Positions 1 through 6,881 of a stretch of 13,298 bases of DNA are shown here, piece after piece (the first letter of the stretch is position 1; the number at the start of each line of letters is the position of its first letter). Where the stretch lies: assembly GCA_040507895.1 (NCBI GenBank), contig JBEVNX010000226.1, forward strand, positions 1 through 13,298. The letters are read 5' to 3'. Below the pieces are notes generated by a model. It was given only the letters and a program-made list of their open reading frames with translations. It did not search any database and was not told the DNA's origin. This stretch comes from JBEVNX01 sp040507895. GTDB lineage: Bacteria; Desulfobacterota; Binatia; JACPRU01. Made by a program: the position numbers and the translations under genes.

Positions 1-954
1 GAGGCCGGTGCTCATGGCCAGCAGATTCAAGAAGCTCGGCGACCACGCGTAGCCGAAGCAGAGGACCGCGGTCGCGGCGAGCGACGGCAAGGCCACGCGC
101 TGGCGCCCCCTCCGATCGAGGAGCGCGCCGGCGTGCCAGAGGACGGCGAAGTTCGTGAAGGCGGATGCCGAGAGGATCAAGCCGATCGCCGACTCTCCGA
201 GGCCGCCCCGCTCGCCTCCGAACAACGGGATCAGATTGCTGCGGGTGCCAGCGCGGATCGAGAACACGTAGAAGGTCAAGACCAACACGTAGAGGAAGCT
301 GCGGCTCGTGACGTGGCGAGCCACCTGGGTGATCGGCGGCCGCGTGACCGAATGCCCGTGAGGGGGGCGCAGCTCCGAGGTGACGAGCGCCCAGGTGAGA
401 GCGGCGACCAGTAGACCGAAGGCCGCCATCACGTAGAACGGGGCGCGCAGCCCCCAAGTCTCCGCCACCACGCCGCCGATCGTCGGGCCGAACGAGACGC
501 CGAGCAGAATCATGCTCTGGTAGAATCCCATCGCCTTTCCCATCTGCTCCGGCCGGACGGTACGAGCGAAGAGTGCCATGATGGTGATCACGTAGAAGGC
601 CGAGCCGATGCCCTCGATCACCCGGTAGACCACGAGCCACGCGAAGCTCGACGCCAGCGCGCAGAGCAGCGCAGCCAGCGCCGTGATCAGAGCTCCCGCC
701 GTGGTCAGCAAACGCGGGCTCAGGCGGTCGGCGAGCACGCCTCCGGGGTAGTCGAACGCGAGTCGCCCGAAGGCGAACGATGAGACGAGGAATCCAGCGC
801 CTGCGTAACTGACGCCGAACTCCCGGGCGTACAGCGGCAACCCGGGCGTGATGATGCTGGATCCGAGCATGATCACCAGCGAAGTCGTCGACAGGAGCAC
901 GACTTGCCGGTCGAGGCCGGACGACGTTTCCCGGATCCAGTTGGGAAGCCTCAT
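1..954 (-). CDS. MFS transporter, N-terminal 318 residues (3' end outside window)
   Basis: The reverse strand reads open from an ATG at 952-954 to the window edge, giving 318 residues without a stop. The translation is strongly hydrophobic and reads as a major facilitator superfamily permease of the inner membrane. After a short cytoplasmic N-terminus (MRLPNWIRETSSGLDR), hydrophobic segments begin near residue 18. The loop between helices 2 and 3 carries the family's motif A (GGVLADRLSP, residues 71-80), and a degenerate copy in the second half (GALLDRRGRQ, 276-285) marks the loop between helices 8 and 9. A charged central loop lies at about 193-218. The family moves small solutes or drugs with a proton gradient; nothing here identifies the substrate. 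About three or four C-terminal helices must lie outside the window. It is divergent from the lipoprotein gene at 1025, 70 bases away. The MFS assignment is secure, the substrate is unknown. Confidence 0.9.
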   Translation of the reverse strand, partial: MRLPNWIRETSSGLDRQVVLLSTTSLVIMLGSSIITPGLPLYAREFGVSYAGAGFLVSSFAFGRLAFDYPGGVLADRLSPRLLTTAGALITALAALLCALASSFAWLVVYRVIEGIGSAFYVITIMALFARTVRPEQMGKAMGFYQSMILLGVSFGPTIGGVVAETWGLRAPFYVMAAFGLLVAALTWALVTSELRPPHGHSVTRPPITQVARHVTSRSFLYVLVLTFYVFSIRAGTRSNLIPLFGGERGGLGESAIGLILSASAFTNFAVLWHAGALLDRRGRQRVALPSLAATAVLCFGYAWSPSFLNLLAMSTGL

Positions 955-1024
955 CTCGATCAGGCTACCGCAAACCGTGAGCGGACCCGAGACGGCTTGC
1001 CCCGAGCTGGCCCCGCGGTGGAAA
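955..1024. other. Divergent intergenic region between MFS and L,D-transpeptidase genes
   Basis: These 70 bases must hold the start signals for both the MFS gene (leftward) and the lipoprotein gene (rightward), since both start at its edges. I see no convincing -35/-10 pair, inverted repeat or operator. A purine-rich GGTGGA ends at about 1022, directly before the 1025 ATG, and is only a weak ribosome binding site. Confidence 0.4.
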
Positions 1025-1669
1025 ATGACGAGCGTCATGCGGCGGAGCTCGACTCGCTGGATCTTTCGATCGCTGTCGGTTTTGGCCGGATTGTGTTTGT
1101 CGGGGTGCAGCCTCGGCGAGAGTGCGCTTCCCCAGCCGGTGGACGTCTCGGGCGCTCCTGTAGACGCATCGCCGCAGAGCGCTCGCAACCGCGGGTTTCT
1201 CCCCTGGGCCGAAGAGCAGGGGGAGCTGATCATCGTCGACAAGGCAAGCCGCCGTCTGGTTCTCTATCGGCACGGTGAGCCCGTGAAATCCTATCCCGTC
1301 GTGCTCGGCCGCAATCCCGGCCGCAAGCGCTTCGAAGGAGACCGACGCACGCCCTCGGGACTCTACCAGATCACCGACAAGCGGCCGCATGCGAAGTACG
1401 ATCGCTTCCTCGCGTTCAACTATCCCAACGAGCGCGACCTCACCGAGTATCGTGCCGCGCTGTCGCGAAACCCCGCGCCCGTACTGGGCCGCCACATCGG
1501 GCCTGGCGGACTGCTCGGGATCCACGGCTCGGACAGCGAAGTGCTCAACCGGACGGGCGTCAATTGGACGTTCGGCTGCGTTTCGCTGATGAATCGCGAC
1601 GTCGAGGAGCTCTACGCCGAGGTGAGAGAAGGAACGCCGGTGCTGATCCGCGACGAGCAGCAACCGTAG
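1025..1669 (+). CDS. L,D-transpeptidase (YkuD) family lipoprotein
   Basis: The 214-residue product begins with a positively charged stretch and a hydrophobic core followed by a lipobox, LSGC (residues 25-28), so Cys28 should be lipidated. Ser29 follows, not Asp, which in enterobacterial rules favours outer-membrane sorting. The YkuD domain starts near residue 66 (GELIIVDKASRRLVLYR) and includes DRRTPSGLYQI (107-116), typical of the fold. The catalytic region is GIHGSD (165-170, His167) followed by NWTFGCVSLMN (180-190), with Cys185 as the predicted nucleophile. The usual SHGC-x-R form is replaced by TFGC-V-S, a variant of the WTxGC type found in one branch of the family. Members form or hydrolyse L,D bonds in peptidoglycan or attach proteins to it; which of these applies cannot be read here. 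The frame is open upstream to 848, but that part overlaps the MFS gene; 1025 leaves a proper signal sequence (1037 is an alternative start). Confidence 0.88.
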   Translation: MTSVMRRSSTRWIFRSLSVLAGLCLSGCSLGESALPQPVDVSGAPVDASPQSARNRGFLPWAEEQGELIIVDKASRRLVLYRHGEPVKSYPVVLGRNPGRKRFEGDRRTPSGLYQITDKRPHAKYDRFLAFNYPNERDLTEYRAALSRNPAPVLGRHIGPGGLLGIHGSDSEVLNRTGVNWTFGCVSLMNRDVEELYAEVREGTPVLIRDEQQP

Positions 1670-1747
1670 CAGCCGTCGATCCGCGCGGTGGCATGAAGCG
1701 GAGCGCTCTCCTCGACTCCGAAGGTGGGTCGCGCCAAACTTGAGCGC

Positions 1748-3217
1748 ATGTCTCCCACTCGCTACGTGCTGGCGCTCGACGAGGGCTCGACCGGCGTTCG
1801 CGCCTTGCTTTTCGACCGGCAAGGCAACGTCGCGGGACGCGCGTACCGCGAGGTCGACGCGCTCTATCCGCATCCCGGATGGGTCGAGCACGATGCCGAT
1901 GCTGTTTGGGAACGCACGCTGGAGATCGCCCGTGCAGCGCTGGCCGCGGCCGGCGCCGGCGGGCGCGACGTCGCCGCCATCGGCGTCACGGGGCAGCGAT
2001 CCACGGCCGTCGCGTGGAGCCGCGCCACCTCGCGAGCGCTCCATCCGGCAGTGAGCTGGCAGGACCTGCGCAGCGCCGATCGCTGCAGCGAGCTCGCCGC
2101 CGAGGGGCACTTCGCCTCGCCGCTGGCCGCCGCGACCAAGCTCGAATGGCTCGTGCGCAACGTCGACGCGGTGCGAGCCGCGATGGCCAGCGGCGATGCC
2201 AGGCTCGGCTCACTCGAATCCTGGCTGGTGTGGAAGCTTTCGGGCGGGGCGGCGCACGTCACCGATCCTTCTTTCGCGTCCACGACCTGCCTCTACGACT
2301 TCCTCGAAGCGCGCTGGAACGGCCCGCTCCTCGGATTGCTCGGACTCCCGGAGGACGCCCTGCCGCAGATCCGCGCGTCGAGCGAGACGTATGCGGTGAC
2401 GGAGGCCTCGCTGTTCGGCACTTCGATCCCCATCGCAGCGCTTGCCGGCGATCAGCAAGCGGCGATGTTCGGTCAGCTCTGCGTCGACGCGGGAGCCGTG
2501 AAGATCAGCTACGGCACGTCGGCGATGGGCAACCTGAACGGCGGCACCTCGTTGCTGCTGTCGTCCGCCGGCGCGTTTCCGCTAGTCTTGTGGAAGCTCG
2601 GCGACGCGCTTCACTACTGCCTCGAGGGGAACGCGATCAGCGCCGGAGCGGCCATCCAGTGGCTGCGCGACGGCCTGGGCATTCTCTCGTCGGTATCCGA
2701 GAGCGACCCGGTCGCGCGCAGTGTCGCTGACTCCGGCGGAGCCTGGTGCGTGCCGGCCTTTCAAGGGCTCGGCACTCCACATCTCGATCCCGCGGCCCGC
2801 GCGGCGATCGGCGGACTCTCGCGCGGCTCTTCCCCTGCGCACGTGGTGCGGGCCGTCCTCGAAGGCGTGGCCCTGCGGTGCGCGGAAGTCTTCGATGCGC
2901 TCGCGGCCGACTCGCCGGCAGGCCGTCCCGCGTTGCTGCACGCCGACGGCGGCGCCGCGGCGAACGATCTGCTCCTTCAGCTCCAGAGTGACGTGCTCGG
3001 AGTTCCGGTCGAACGCCCTCAGGTGCTGGAGGCGGCGGCCACCGGCGCCGCCTATCTCGCGGGCCTCGCCGTCGGCTTCTGGCCGGATGTGGAGGCATTG
3101 CGGGGCATTCGTCGGCTCGGCGCGCGCTTCGAGCCACGCATCTCGCCCGCGGAGCGCGAAGAGCGCCGCGAGCGATTCCGCAAGCAAGTGGCCGCCGTGC
3201 GCGACGTGGTCAGCTGA
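1748..3217 (+). CDS. FGGY-family carbohydrate/polyol kinase, glycerol kinase-like
   Basis: The 489-residue protein aligns end to end with glycerol kinases, which phosphorylate glycerol to sn-glycerol 3-phosphate with ATP in the cytoplasm. Landmarks are the N-terminal phosphate loop (LALDEGSTGVRALLFD, 8-23), PGWVEHD (43-49), SWQD (103-106), GDQQAAMFGQ (234-243, with the catalytic-base Asp235), QWLRDGLGI (304-312), GLGTPHLDP (340-348), and the FGGY C-terminal signature region with DGGAAAND (400-407) and GAAYLAGLAVGFW (433-445). Arg84, Trp104 and Asp235 of the glycerol site are kept. However, the positions equal to E. coli GlpK Glu84, Tyr135 and Phe270 are Ser85, Leu126 and Met260. The FBP-binding loop containing Arg236 of E. 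coli GlpK is also shortened here (LFGTSIPI). The substrate may therefore not be glycerol. No GlpF or GlpD gene is adjacent. The start at ATG 1748 places five residues before the conserved strand; an in-frame GTG at 1724 is possible. Family assignment is firm, the substrate is not. Confidence 0.88.
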   Translation: MSPTRYVLALDEGSTGVRALLFDRQGNVAGRAYREVDALYPHPGWVEHDADAVWERTLEIARAALAAAGAGGRDVAAIGVTGQRSTAVAWSRATSRALHPAVSWQDLRSADRCSELAAEGHFASPLAAATKLEWLVRNVDAVRAAMASGDARLGSLESWLVWKLSGGAAHVTDPSFASTTCLYDFLEARWNGPLLGLLGLPEDALPQIRASSETYAVTEASLFGTSIPIAALAGDQQAAMFGQLCVDAGAVKISYGTSAMGNLNGGTSLLLSSAGAFPLVLWKLGDALHYCLEGNAISAGAAIQWLRDGLGILSSVSESDPVARSVADSGGAWCVPAFQGLGTPHLDPAARAAIGGLSRGSSPAHVVRAVLEGVALRCAEVFDALAADSPAGRPALLHADGGAAANDLLLQLQSDVLGVPVERPQVLEAAATGAAYLAGLAVGFWPDVEALRGIRRLGARFEPRISPAEREERRERFRKQVAAVRDVVS

Positions 3218-3266
3218 TGCCCATGGGGATGCCGGGCAGCGAAGAGTCCTGTAGAGTTTTCCGCGT

Positions 3267-3734
3267 ATGGCGAAGCCCATCCTCGACCTGGTACGCGGAG
3301 ACCTGCAGCTACTGATCGCCCACGTGCCGCACGCCCGGCTCCTCGGCATGGCCGTGGTCGACGTCAAACCCGGCGAGTGCTGGATTCGCATGCCGTACTC
3401 CGAGCGGCTGATCGGCAATCCCGAGACCGGCGTCGTCCACGGCGGCGTGATCACCACGCTCCTCGATCAATGCGGCGGCAGCTCGGTGCTGGCGGCGCTC
3501 GAGGAGGTCGTGTCCATCGCAACCCTCGATCTCCGTATCGACTACATGAAGCCGGCTACGCCGGGACTCGACATCGTTGGCTACTCGACCTGCTACAAGC
3601 TCACCCGCAACGTGGCTTTCACACGGGCCGTGGCCTTTCACGCCCGCATCGACGATCCGATCGCCACGGCGGTGGGGACGTTCATGTTGGGCGCCAATCG
3701 CGCGCAGCCGGCGATACTGAGCGCAGGGACCTGA
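3267..3734 (+). CDS. PaaI-family hotdog thioesterase (first of a pair)
   Basis: This 155-residue protein has the size and pattern of a single-domain hotdog acyl-CoA thioesterase. A long N-terminal helix precedes HARLLGMAVVDV (22-33), then the strand GECWIRMPYS and the family core NPETGVVHGGVITTLLD (51-67), in which the HGG turn (58-60) leads into the central helix carrying Asp67, the usual acidic residue in PaaI-like enzymes. The strands ATLDLRIDYMKPA (85-97) and AVGTFMLG (135-142) complete the sheet. Such proteins hydrolyse acyl- or aryl-CoA thioesters as dimers or tetramers; the acyl group cannot be inferred. It lies 49 bases after the kinase gene and 12 bases before a second hotdog gene, suggesting co-transcription with at least the latter. 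Start is ATG 3267 with only a weak upstream purine stretch (TAGAG). Confidence 0.88.
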   Translation: MAKPILDLVRGDLQLLIAHVPHARLLGMAVVDVKPGECWIRMPYSERLIGNPETGVVHGGVITTLLDQCGGSSVLAALEEVVSIATLDLRIDYMKPATPGLDIVGYSTCYKLTRNVAFTRAVAFHARIDDPIATAVGTFMLGANRAQPAILSAGT

Positions 3735-3735
3735 C

Positions 3736-3740
3736 AAGAG
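3736..3740 (+). promoter_or_regulatory. Ribosome binding site for second thioesterase
   Basis: AAGAG sits six bases before the ATG at 3747, inside the 12-base gap after the TGA of the first thioesterase. It supports the 3747 start and translation of both genes from one transcript. Confidence 0.5.
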
Positions 3741-3746
3741 CCGGCC

Positions 3747-4193
3747 ATGGGCTTCCTCACCGAGTTGCGCAGCCGCGGCACCGCCGCCGACTATCAGGCA
3801 CTCGTGGACCGTACGCCGTACGCTCGCTTGCTCGGCCTGTCGATCGATTCGATCGACGAGGGCGGCCGGCTTCTAACAAGGCTGCGCTTCGACCCCTCGA
3901 TCGTCGGCAACCCGAACCTGCCTGCGATTCACGGCGGCGTGCTCGGTGCGTTTCTCGAGATGGCCGCGATCTTCCAGTTGATGAGCGAAGGCGAAGGCGA
4001 TCGCGTACCAAAACCGATCAACTTCACCGTCGAGTACCTGCGCTCGGCTGGTCCCCGCGACGCCTTCGCGCAAGCGACGATCACCAAGCTCGGCCGGCGG
4101 GTGGCGAACGTCAGCGTGCGCGCCTGGCAGGACGACTCCGATCGGCCGGTCGCGGCGGCGCACGGGCACTTCCTGATGCCGCAGGGTCCTTGA
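3747..4193 (+). CDS. PaaI-family hotdog thioesterase (second of a pair)
   Basis: This 148-residue protein is a diverged paralogue of the preceding gene with the same order of elements: TPYARLLGLSIDSID (23-37), NPNLPAIHGGVLGAFLE (55-71) with the HGG turn at 62-64, the strand KPINFTVEYLRSA (89-101), and AHGHFLMP (138-145) at the end. The acidic residue on the central helix is Glu71 rather than Asp, as in the Arthrobacter-type 4-hydroxybenzoyl-CoA thioesterase arrangement. It is probably a cytoplasmic acyl-CoA thioesterase, but might instead pair with its neighbour as a hetero-oligomer; the close spacing is compatible with that but does not prove it. The gene ends 7 bases before the 3' end of the convergent Nudix gene, with no recognisable terminator in between. 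Confidence 0.86.
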   Translation: MGFLTELRSRGTAADYQALVDRTPYARLLGLSIDSIDEGGRLLTRLRFDPSIVGNPNLPAIHGGVLGAFLEMAAIFQLMSEGEGDRVPKPINFTVEYLRSAGPRDAFAQATITKLGRRVANVSVRAWQDDSDRPVAAAHGHFLMPQGP

Positions 4194-4200
4194 GCCGGAA

Positions 4201-4591
4201 TCAGAGCCAGGCAGCGAGCGGCCGGGTTTGCGGCGCGACCCATGGCGAATCCAGATCCTGCTTGGCAACGAAACGGTAGCCGACGCACTCCTCCGATTTG
4301 GTGAAATCGAGGCTCTCGAGCTCGATCGCGAAGCACAGCACGAGCCGCCAGACGCCGTCCTTGTCCCGCGCGGTCCAGGCGAAGCGGGGCACGCGCTCGA
4401 TCACGTGGCATCGAACGCCCATTTCCTCGCGGCACTCGCGCGTCAGGCAGTTCGGCGAATTGCTCGCCGTGCTCGAGCCGGCCCCCGGGCAGGTCGAAGC
4501 TGCCGCTCTTCTCGCGGAGCAGCATCAGCGCGCCGCGCTCGTCGAAGACCAGGCCCTTGATCGTCACGTGGAAGCATCGGTCGTCCGCCAT
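4201..4591 (-). pseudogene. Nudix hydrolase split by a single-base frameshift
   Basis: From the ATG at 4589-4591 the first 47 residues (MADDRCFHVTIKGLVF..., then LPGGRLEHGEQFAE) are a typical Nudix start, but the frame is lost inside the Nudix box. Dropping one base, plus-strand G4450, continues directly into CLTRECREEMGV and on to LAAWL and a TGA at 4201-4203. This restores a 129-residue protein with a perfect box G-x5-E-x7-R-E-x-x-E-E-x-G at residues 37-58 (Gly37, Glu43, Arg51, Glu52, Glu55, Glu56, Gly58). Nudix enzymes hydrolyse nucleoside diphosphates linked to another moiety, using Mg2+ bound by these glutamates. As written, the frame from the start runs on antisense into the thioesterase gene and is non-native. 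It follows the DUF2330 gene by 23 bases on the same strand. Either the gene is recently inactivated, or the base is a sequencing or assembly error; the perfect remainder favours an error or a very recent event. Confidence 0.85.
4450..4450 (-). other. Probable frameshift site in Nudix gene
   Basis: One surplus base after codon 47 of the Nudix gene. Removing it joins the two parts exactly at the spacing the Nudix box requires (seven residues between Glu43 and Arg51). No homopolymer run or slippery heptamer surrounds it, so programmed frameshifting is unlikely. Confidence 0.8.
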
Positions 4592-4614
4592 GCGCCGGCT
4601 CTAGCGCCCGAGCC

Positions 4615-5982
4615 TCAATCCCACAACCGCTCCCACCACTTCTCGGGCTTCGTCGTTGTGCTGAGCTGCATCTTGTTCCGGATGTCCGCGAGCGGCCAGC
4701 CGGTGAGATCGGCGAGGGTCGAGGCTTCCTTCTCGCGGCGCCGGGCGAGGTCGGTGAAGTATCCCTTGGCGGCCGAGCACTCCTCCGCACTTCCCTTCCA
4801 CCCGTGTCGCAGCACGTAGCGGCCCTGGAAGTTCTCGCGATCGCCGGTTTCCTGGAAAACGAGATCCTCGGGGAAGGTGTCGGGCGCGTAGCGCACGTGG
4901 ATGCGCGTCACCATCACGGGGAGCGGCCCCCCCGGTATGGACCGCGTCACGAGTCCGGGTTGCGCGGGTCCGGCGTCGAGCCAAAAGACGCCGAGCTTGC
5001 GGAGCTCTTCGTGCGACAAAGGCTCGGCCGCGCAGGGATCGCACCACCCCATGTTCCAGAAGTATTCCGTGAAGGCTGCGCGCATCCTCTCCCCCTTCAC
5101 CTGGTGATCGAACATCGCCTTGTAAAAGCTCGCGAAGTCGTCCTTCACGTACTCCGGCACGTCCATCCCGCTCGGCAGCTTCACGGTGCGATAGTTGCTC
5201 GTCTCGACCCGGCCGTTCTGGGTCAGCACGTAGAGGATCAGGTCTTGCGGGCCGTGCGCGTTCACCATGCCGAGACGAATCGGCAGCATGAACTTCGGCG
5301 ATTCGAACGCGAACTGTAGCGGCCGGAGGTAGGTGAGACCGGTCTTCTTCTGCTCCTTCAGGTTTACCTTGGCGACGAAGAACTTCATGTCCTGCTCGAT
5401 GTAGGGACGCAGGGCCTGGCTCGCTCCTTGCGGGATGCGATAGCCGTTTTCGATGAGCCAGGTCTCCAGCCCGTCCGACTGCTTGGCGGAGAGGATGACG
5501 ATGTCGTACTCGCCGACGGTGTACTGTGCTTCGATCGTGACGCCGAGCGCTTTGGCGCGAGCGGCGCTTTCGGCACGCATCGCCCCCGCCATGGGCGCAG
5601 GCATGACCGCGTCCTTGTCGAACATCACCTGGCAGGGGTTGGGGTCGAAGTATTCCACGAGCCGTGGAGCGCTGTAGGCGTCGAGGTGCTTGAAGATCTC
5701 TCGGTCGCCGACGTGGATCTGGCCTTTCTCGAGGACGACCGGCACGGGGACGACTAGCGCGAATTCCGTGAGCTCGCCCTTGTAGTCGTTCATCATGCTG
5801 ATCACGCTGCGGTTGGCGTTGCGCACCAGCACGACTTGCGACGCCTCGTTGTACAAACTCGCGTCCGCCTTGCCGACGTAGAAGCCACAGAAAGCGGCGA
5901 CTTCAGGCGGGGCGGCGAGCCAGACCCAGGCCGCGAGCAGGACGGCCGGCAGTGCCGGGCACGACGACTTCGACGTTTTCAT
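4615..5982 (-). CDS. DUF2330 family exported protein
   Basis: The 455-residue product starts with a cleavable signal peptide (basic start, hydrophobic core LPAVLLAAWVWLAA, probable cleavage after VAA at about residue 30). The mature protein then opens with FCGFYVGKADASLYNEAS (31-48), which I recognise as the start of the DUF2330 family. The strand-rich middle includes LTEFALVVPVPV (71-82) and TYLRPLQFAF (217-226). No later membrane span is seen, so it should be periplasmic or secreted. Cysteines remaining after cleavage are 32, 117, 314, 317 and 402; 314 and 317 form a CDPC pair. The family has no established biochemical function. The start at 5982 is set by an excellent ribosome binding site (5988-5994) and the signal peptide; a longer open frame upstream lacks both. 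The gene overlaps the end of the RnfD-like gene by 80 bases, arguing for a shared transcript. Family is confident, role unknown. Confidence 0.87.
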   Translation of the reverse strand: MKTSKSSCPALPAVLLAAWVWLAAPPEVAAFCGFYVGKADASLYNEASQVVLVRNANRSVISMMNDYKGELTEFALVVPVPVVLEKGQIHVGDREIFKHLDAYSAPRLVEYFDPNPCQVMFDKDAVMPAPMAGAMRAESAARAKALGVTIEAQYTVGEYDIVILSAKQSDGLETWLIENGYRIPQGASQALRPYIEQDMKFFVAKVNLKEQKKTGLTYLRPLQFAFESPKFMLPIRLGMVNAHGPQDLILYVLTQNGRVETSNYRTVKLPSGMDVPEYVKDDFASFYKAMFDHQVKGERMRAAFTEYFWNMGWCDPCAAEPLSHEELRKLGVFWLDAGPAQPGLVTRSIPGGPLPVMVTRIHVRYAPDTFPEDLVFQETGDRENFQGRYVLRHGWKGSAEECSAAKGYFTDLARRREKEASTLADLTGWPLADIRNKMQLSTTTKPEKWWERLWD

Positions 5983-6823
5983 CTCTGCCTCCTTGGAATT
6001 GCCATTGATATTTCGCGGCCGGCCAGAGCGCGTCCCACAGAGGGACGGCGGGCGCTGCCAGGAATAGCGCCCACAGCAGCGAGTTCGGCCGGTAGAGGAT
6101 AAACTGCCAGAGGTAGGCCAGCGCGGAGACCAACGCAGCATGCGCCACCCGCCCGCGTGGGTGATCCGGAATCGTCTTGGGATCGGAGATCATGAAGAAC
6201 GCGAACAGCAAGAGCGCCCCGCTTTGCAGCTCATGAAGCCAGACGGCGCCGCTCTGCCCGAGCCACGACACGCGAAGGGCGAGGGCCGTAGCGTGAAACG
6301 CCAGAAACGCCACGGTCACGTCCGCGCGGCGCGCGCGGTGGACGACGAGGCCGCCGAGGGCGACGAACCAACCTACGGCCGCGAAGTCCGTCCCCCACTG
6401 GCCGGCGGACACCCACGTGCCAGGGAATACGCCGAGCGCGACGATAACGCCGAGGTTCCCGGGGTTGAACAGGTGCTTGCCGCGCACGCGCACCACGAAC
6501 TTCGCGCCGACCGCGCTGATCGCGGCGAGCGGGTGCGCCCACGGCCCGTCGGCGCGCAGTAGCAGCGACAGGCTGAGAGCGGTGATCAGCGCGCTCCGCG
6601 CGCTCGTGCCGCCCTCTGCTCGCCAGCGGTCACCGAGCCATTGCGTCGCGATCGCGGCCGCGAAAGCGAGCAGGCACTGCTCGGGACGCAGCGCGAAGTC
6701 GCGAAGCCACGCGCCGGCGCCGAGCAGCATGCCGAGCACGGTGATCTGGAAGATCCGAGGGTCGCTCAGCAGAGCCTCCAGCCAGCGCTTCGGTCGCGGA
6801 TCGCCGCATTCGATTGCGCTCAC
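5903..6823 (-). CDS. RnfD/NqrB-like integral membrane protein, solitary
   Basis: A 306-residue, multi-span inner-membrane protein. Hydrophobic segments occur at about 25-42, 48-64, 77-90, 96-110, 122-136, 145-161, 167-184, 198-212, 226-244 and 246-263. The segment GKHLFNPGNLGVIVAL (115-130) and the later SGALLLFAFFMISDPKT (201-217) resemble the conserved stretches of the NQR2/RnfD family, including stand-alone members such as UnbU of enediyne clusters. Classical NqrB and RnfD carry FMN on a threonine in an SGAT-type motif; here the two candidate positions read SGAV (191-194) and SGAL (201-204), so no flavin-attachment threonine is apparent. No other Rnf or Nqr subunit is adjacent. The start is GTG 6821-6823, supported by GAGG seven bases upstream; a longer frame to 7081 would overlap the anti-sigma gene and is not protein-like. 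The 3' end overlaps the DUF2330 gene by 80 bases, and the basic, low-complexity tail after residue 280 may be non-native. Confidence 0.8.
   Translation of the reverse strand: MSAIECGDPRPKRWLEALLSDPRIFQITVLGMLLGAGAWLRDFALRPEQCLLAFAAAIATQWLGDRWRAEGGTSARSALITALSLSLLLRADGPWAHPLAAISAVGAKFVVRVRGKHLFNPGNLGVIVALGVFPGTWVSAGQWGTDFAAVGWFVALGGLVVHRARRADVTVAFLAFHATALALRVSWLGQSGAVWLHELQSGALLLFAFFMISDPKTIPDHPRGRVAHAALVSALAYLWQFILYRPNSLLWALFLAAPAVPLWDALWPAAKYQWQFQGGRDENVEVVVPGTAGRPARGLGLARRPA
5988..5994 (-). promoter_or_regulatory. Strong ribosome binding site for DUF2330 gene
   Basis: AAGGAGG on the reverse strand, five bases before the ATG at 5982. It is the best Shine-Dalgarno sequence in the window and lies inside the coding sequence of the preceding RnfD-like gene. 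It decides the start in favour of MKTSKSS rather than the upstream in-frame codons. Confidence 0.85.
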
Positions 6824-6830
6824 GTCTCCA

Positions 6831-6834
6831 CCTC
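6831..6834 (-). promoter_or_regulatory. Ribosome binding site for RnfD-like gene
   Basis: GAGG on the reverse strand, seven bases before the GTG at 6823, within the 58-base gap after the anti-sigma stop. It supports the short GTG-initiated form of the RnfD-like protein. Confidence 0.6.
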
Positions 6835-6881
6835 GCTCTGGAGAACGCGGTCGCGACGATTTCTTGCAGAGCGCCCTCAGG

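Noticed and set aside
848..1024. 59-residue upstream extension of the L,D-transpeptidase frame
   Set aside because: It overlaps the divergent MFS coding sequence and would bury the lipoprotein signal sequence; 1025 is the sensible start.
965..2110. 381-residue minus-strand open frame under the lipoprotein and kinase genes
   Set aside because: It is arginine/alanine-rich, without domain motifs, and spans two well-supported plus-strand genes; a shadow frame.
4194..4200. Bidirectional terminator between the convergent thioesterase and Nudix genes
   Set aside because: Only seven bases separate the stops and I found no hairpin with a T-tract there; termination would have to occur inside a coding region or by Rho.
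4440..4460. Programmed ribosomal frameshift in the Nudix gene
   Set aside because: No slippery heptamer, homopolymer or downstream pseudoknot candidate is apparent; an indel is simpler.
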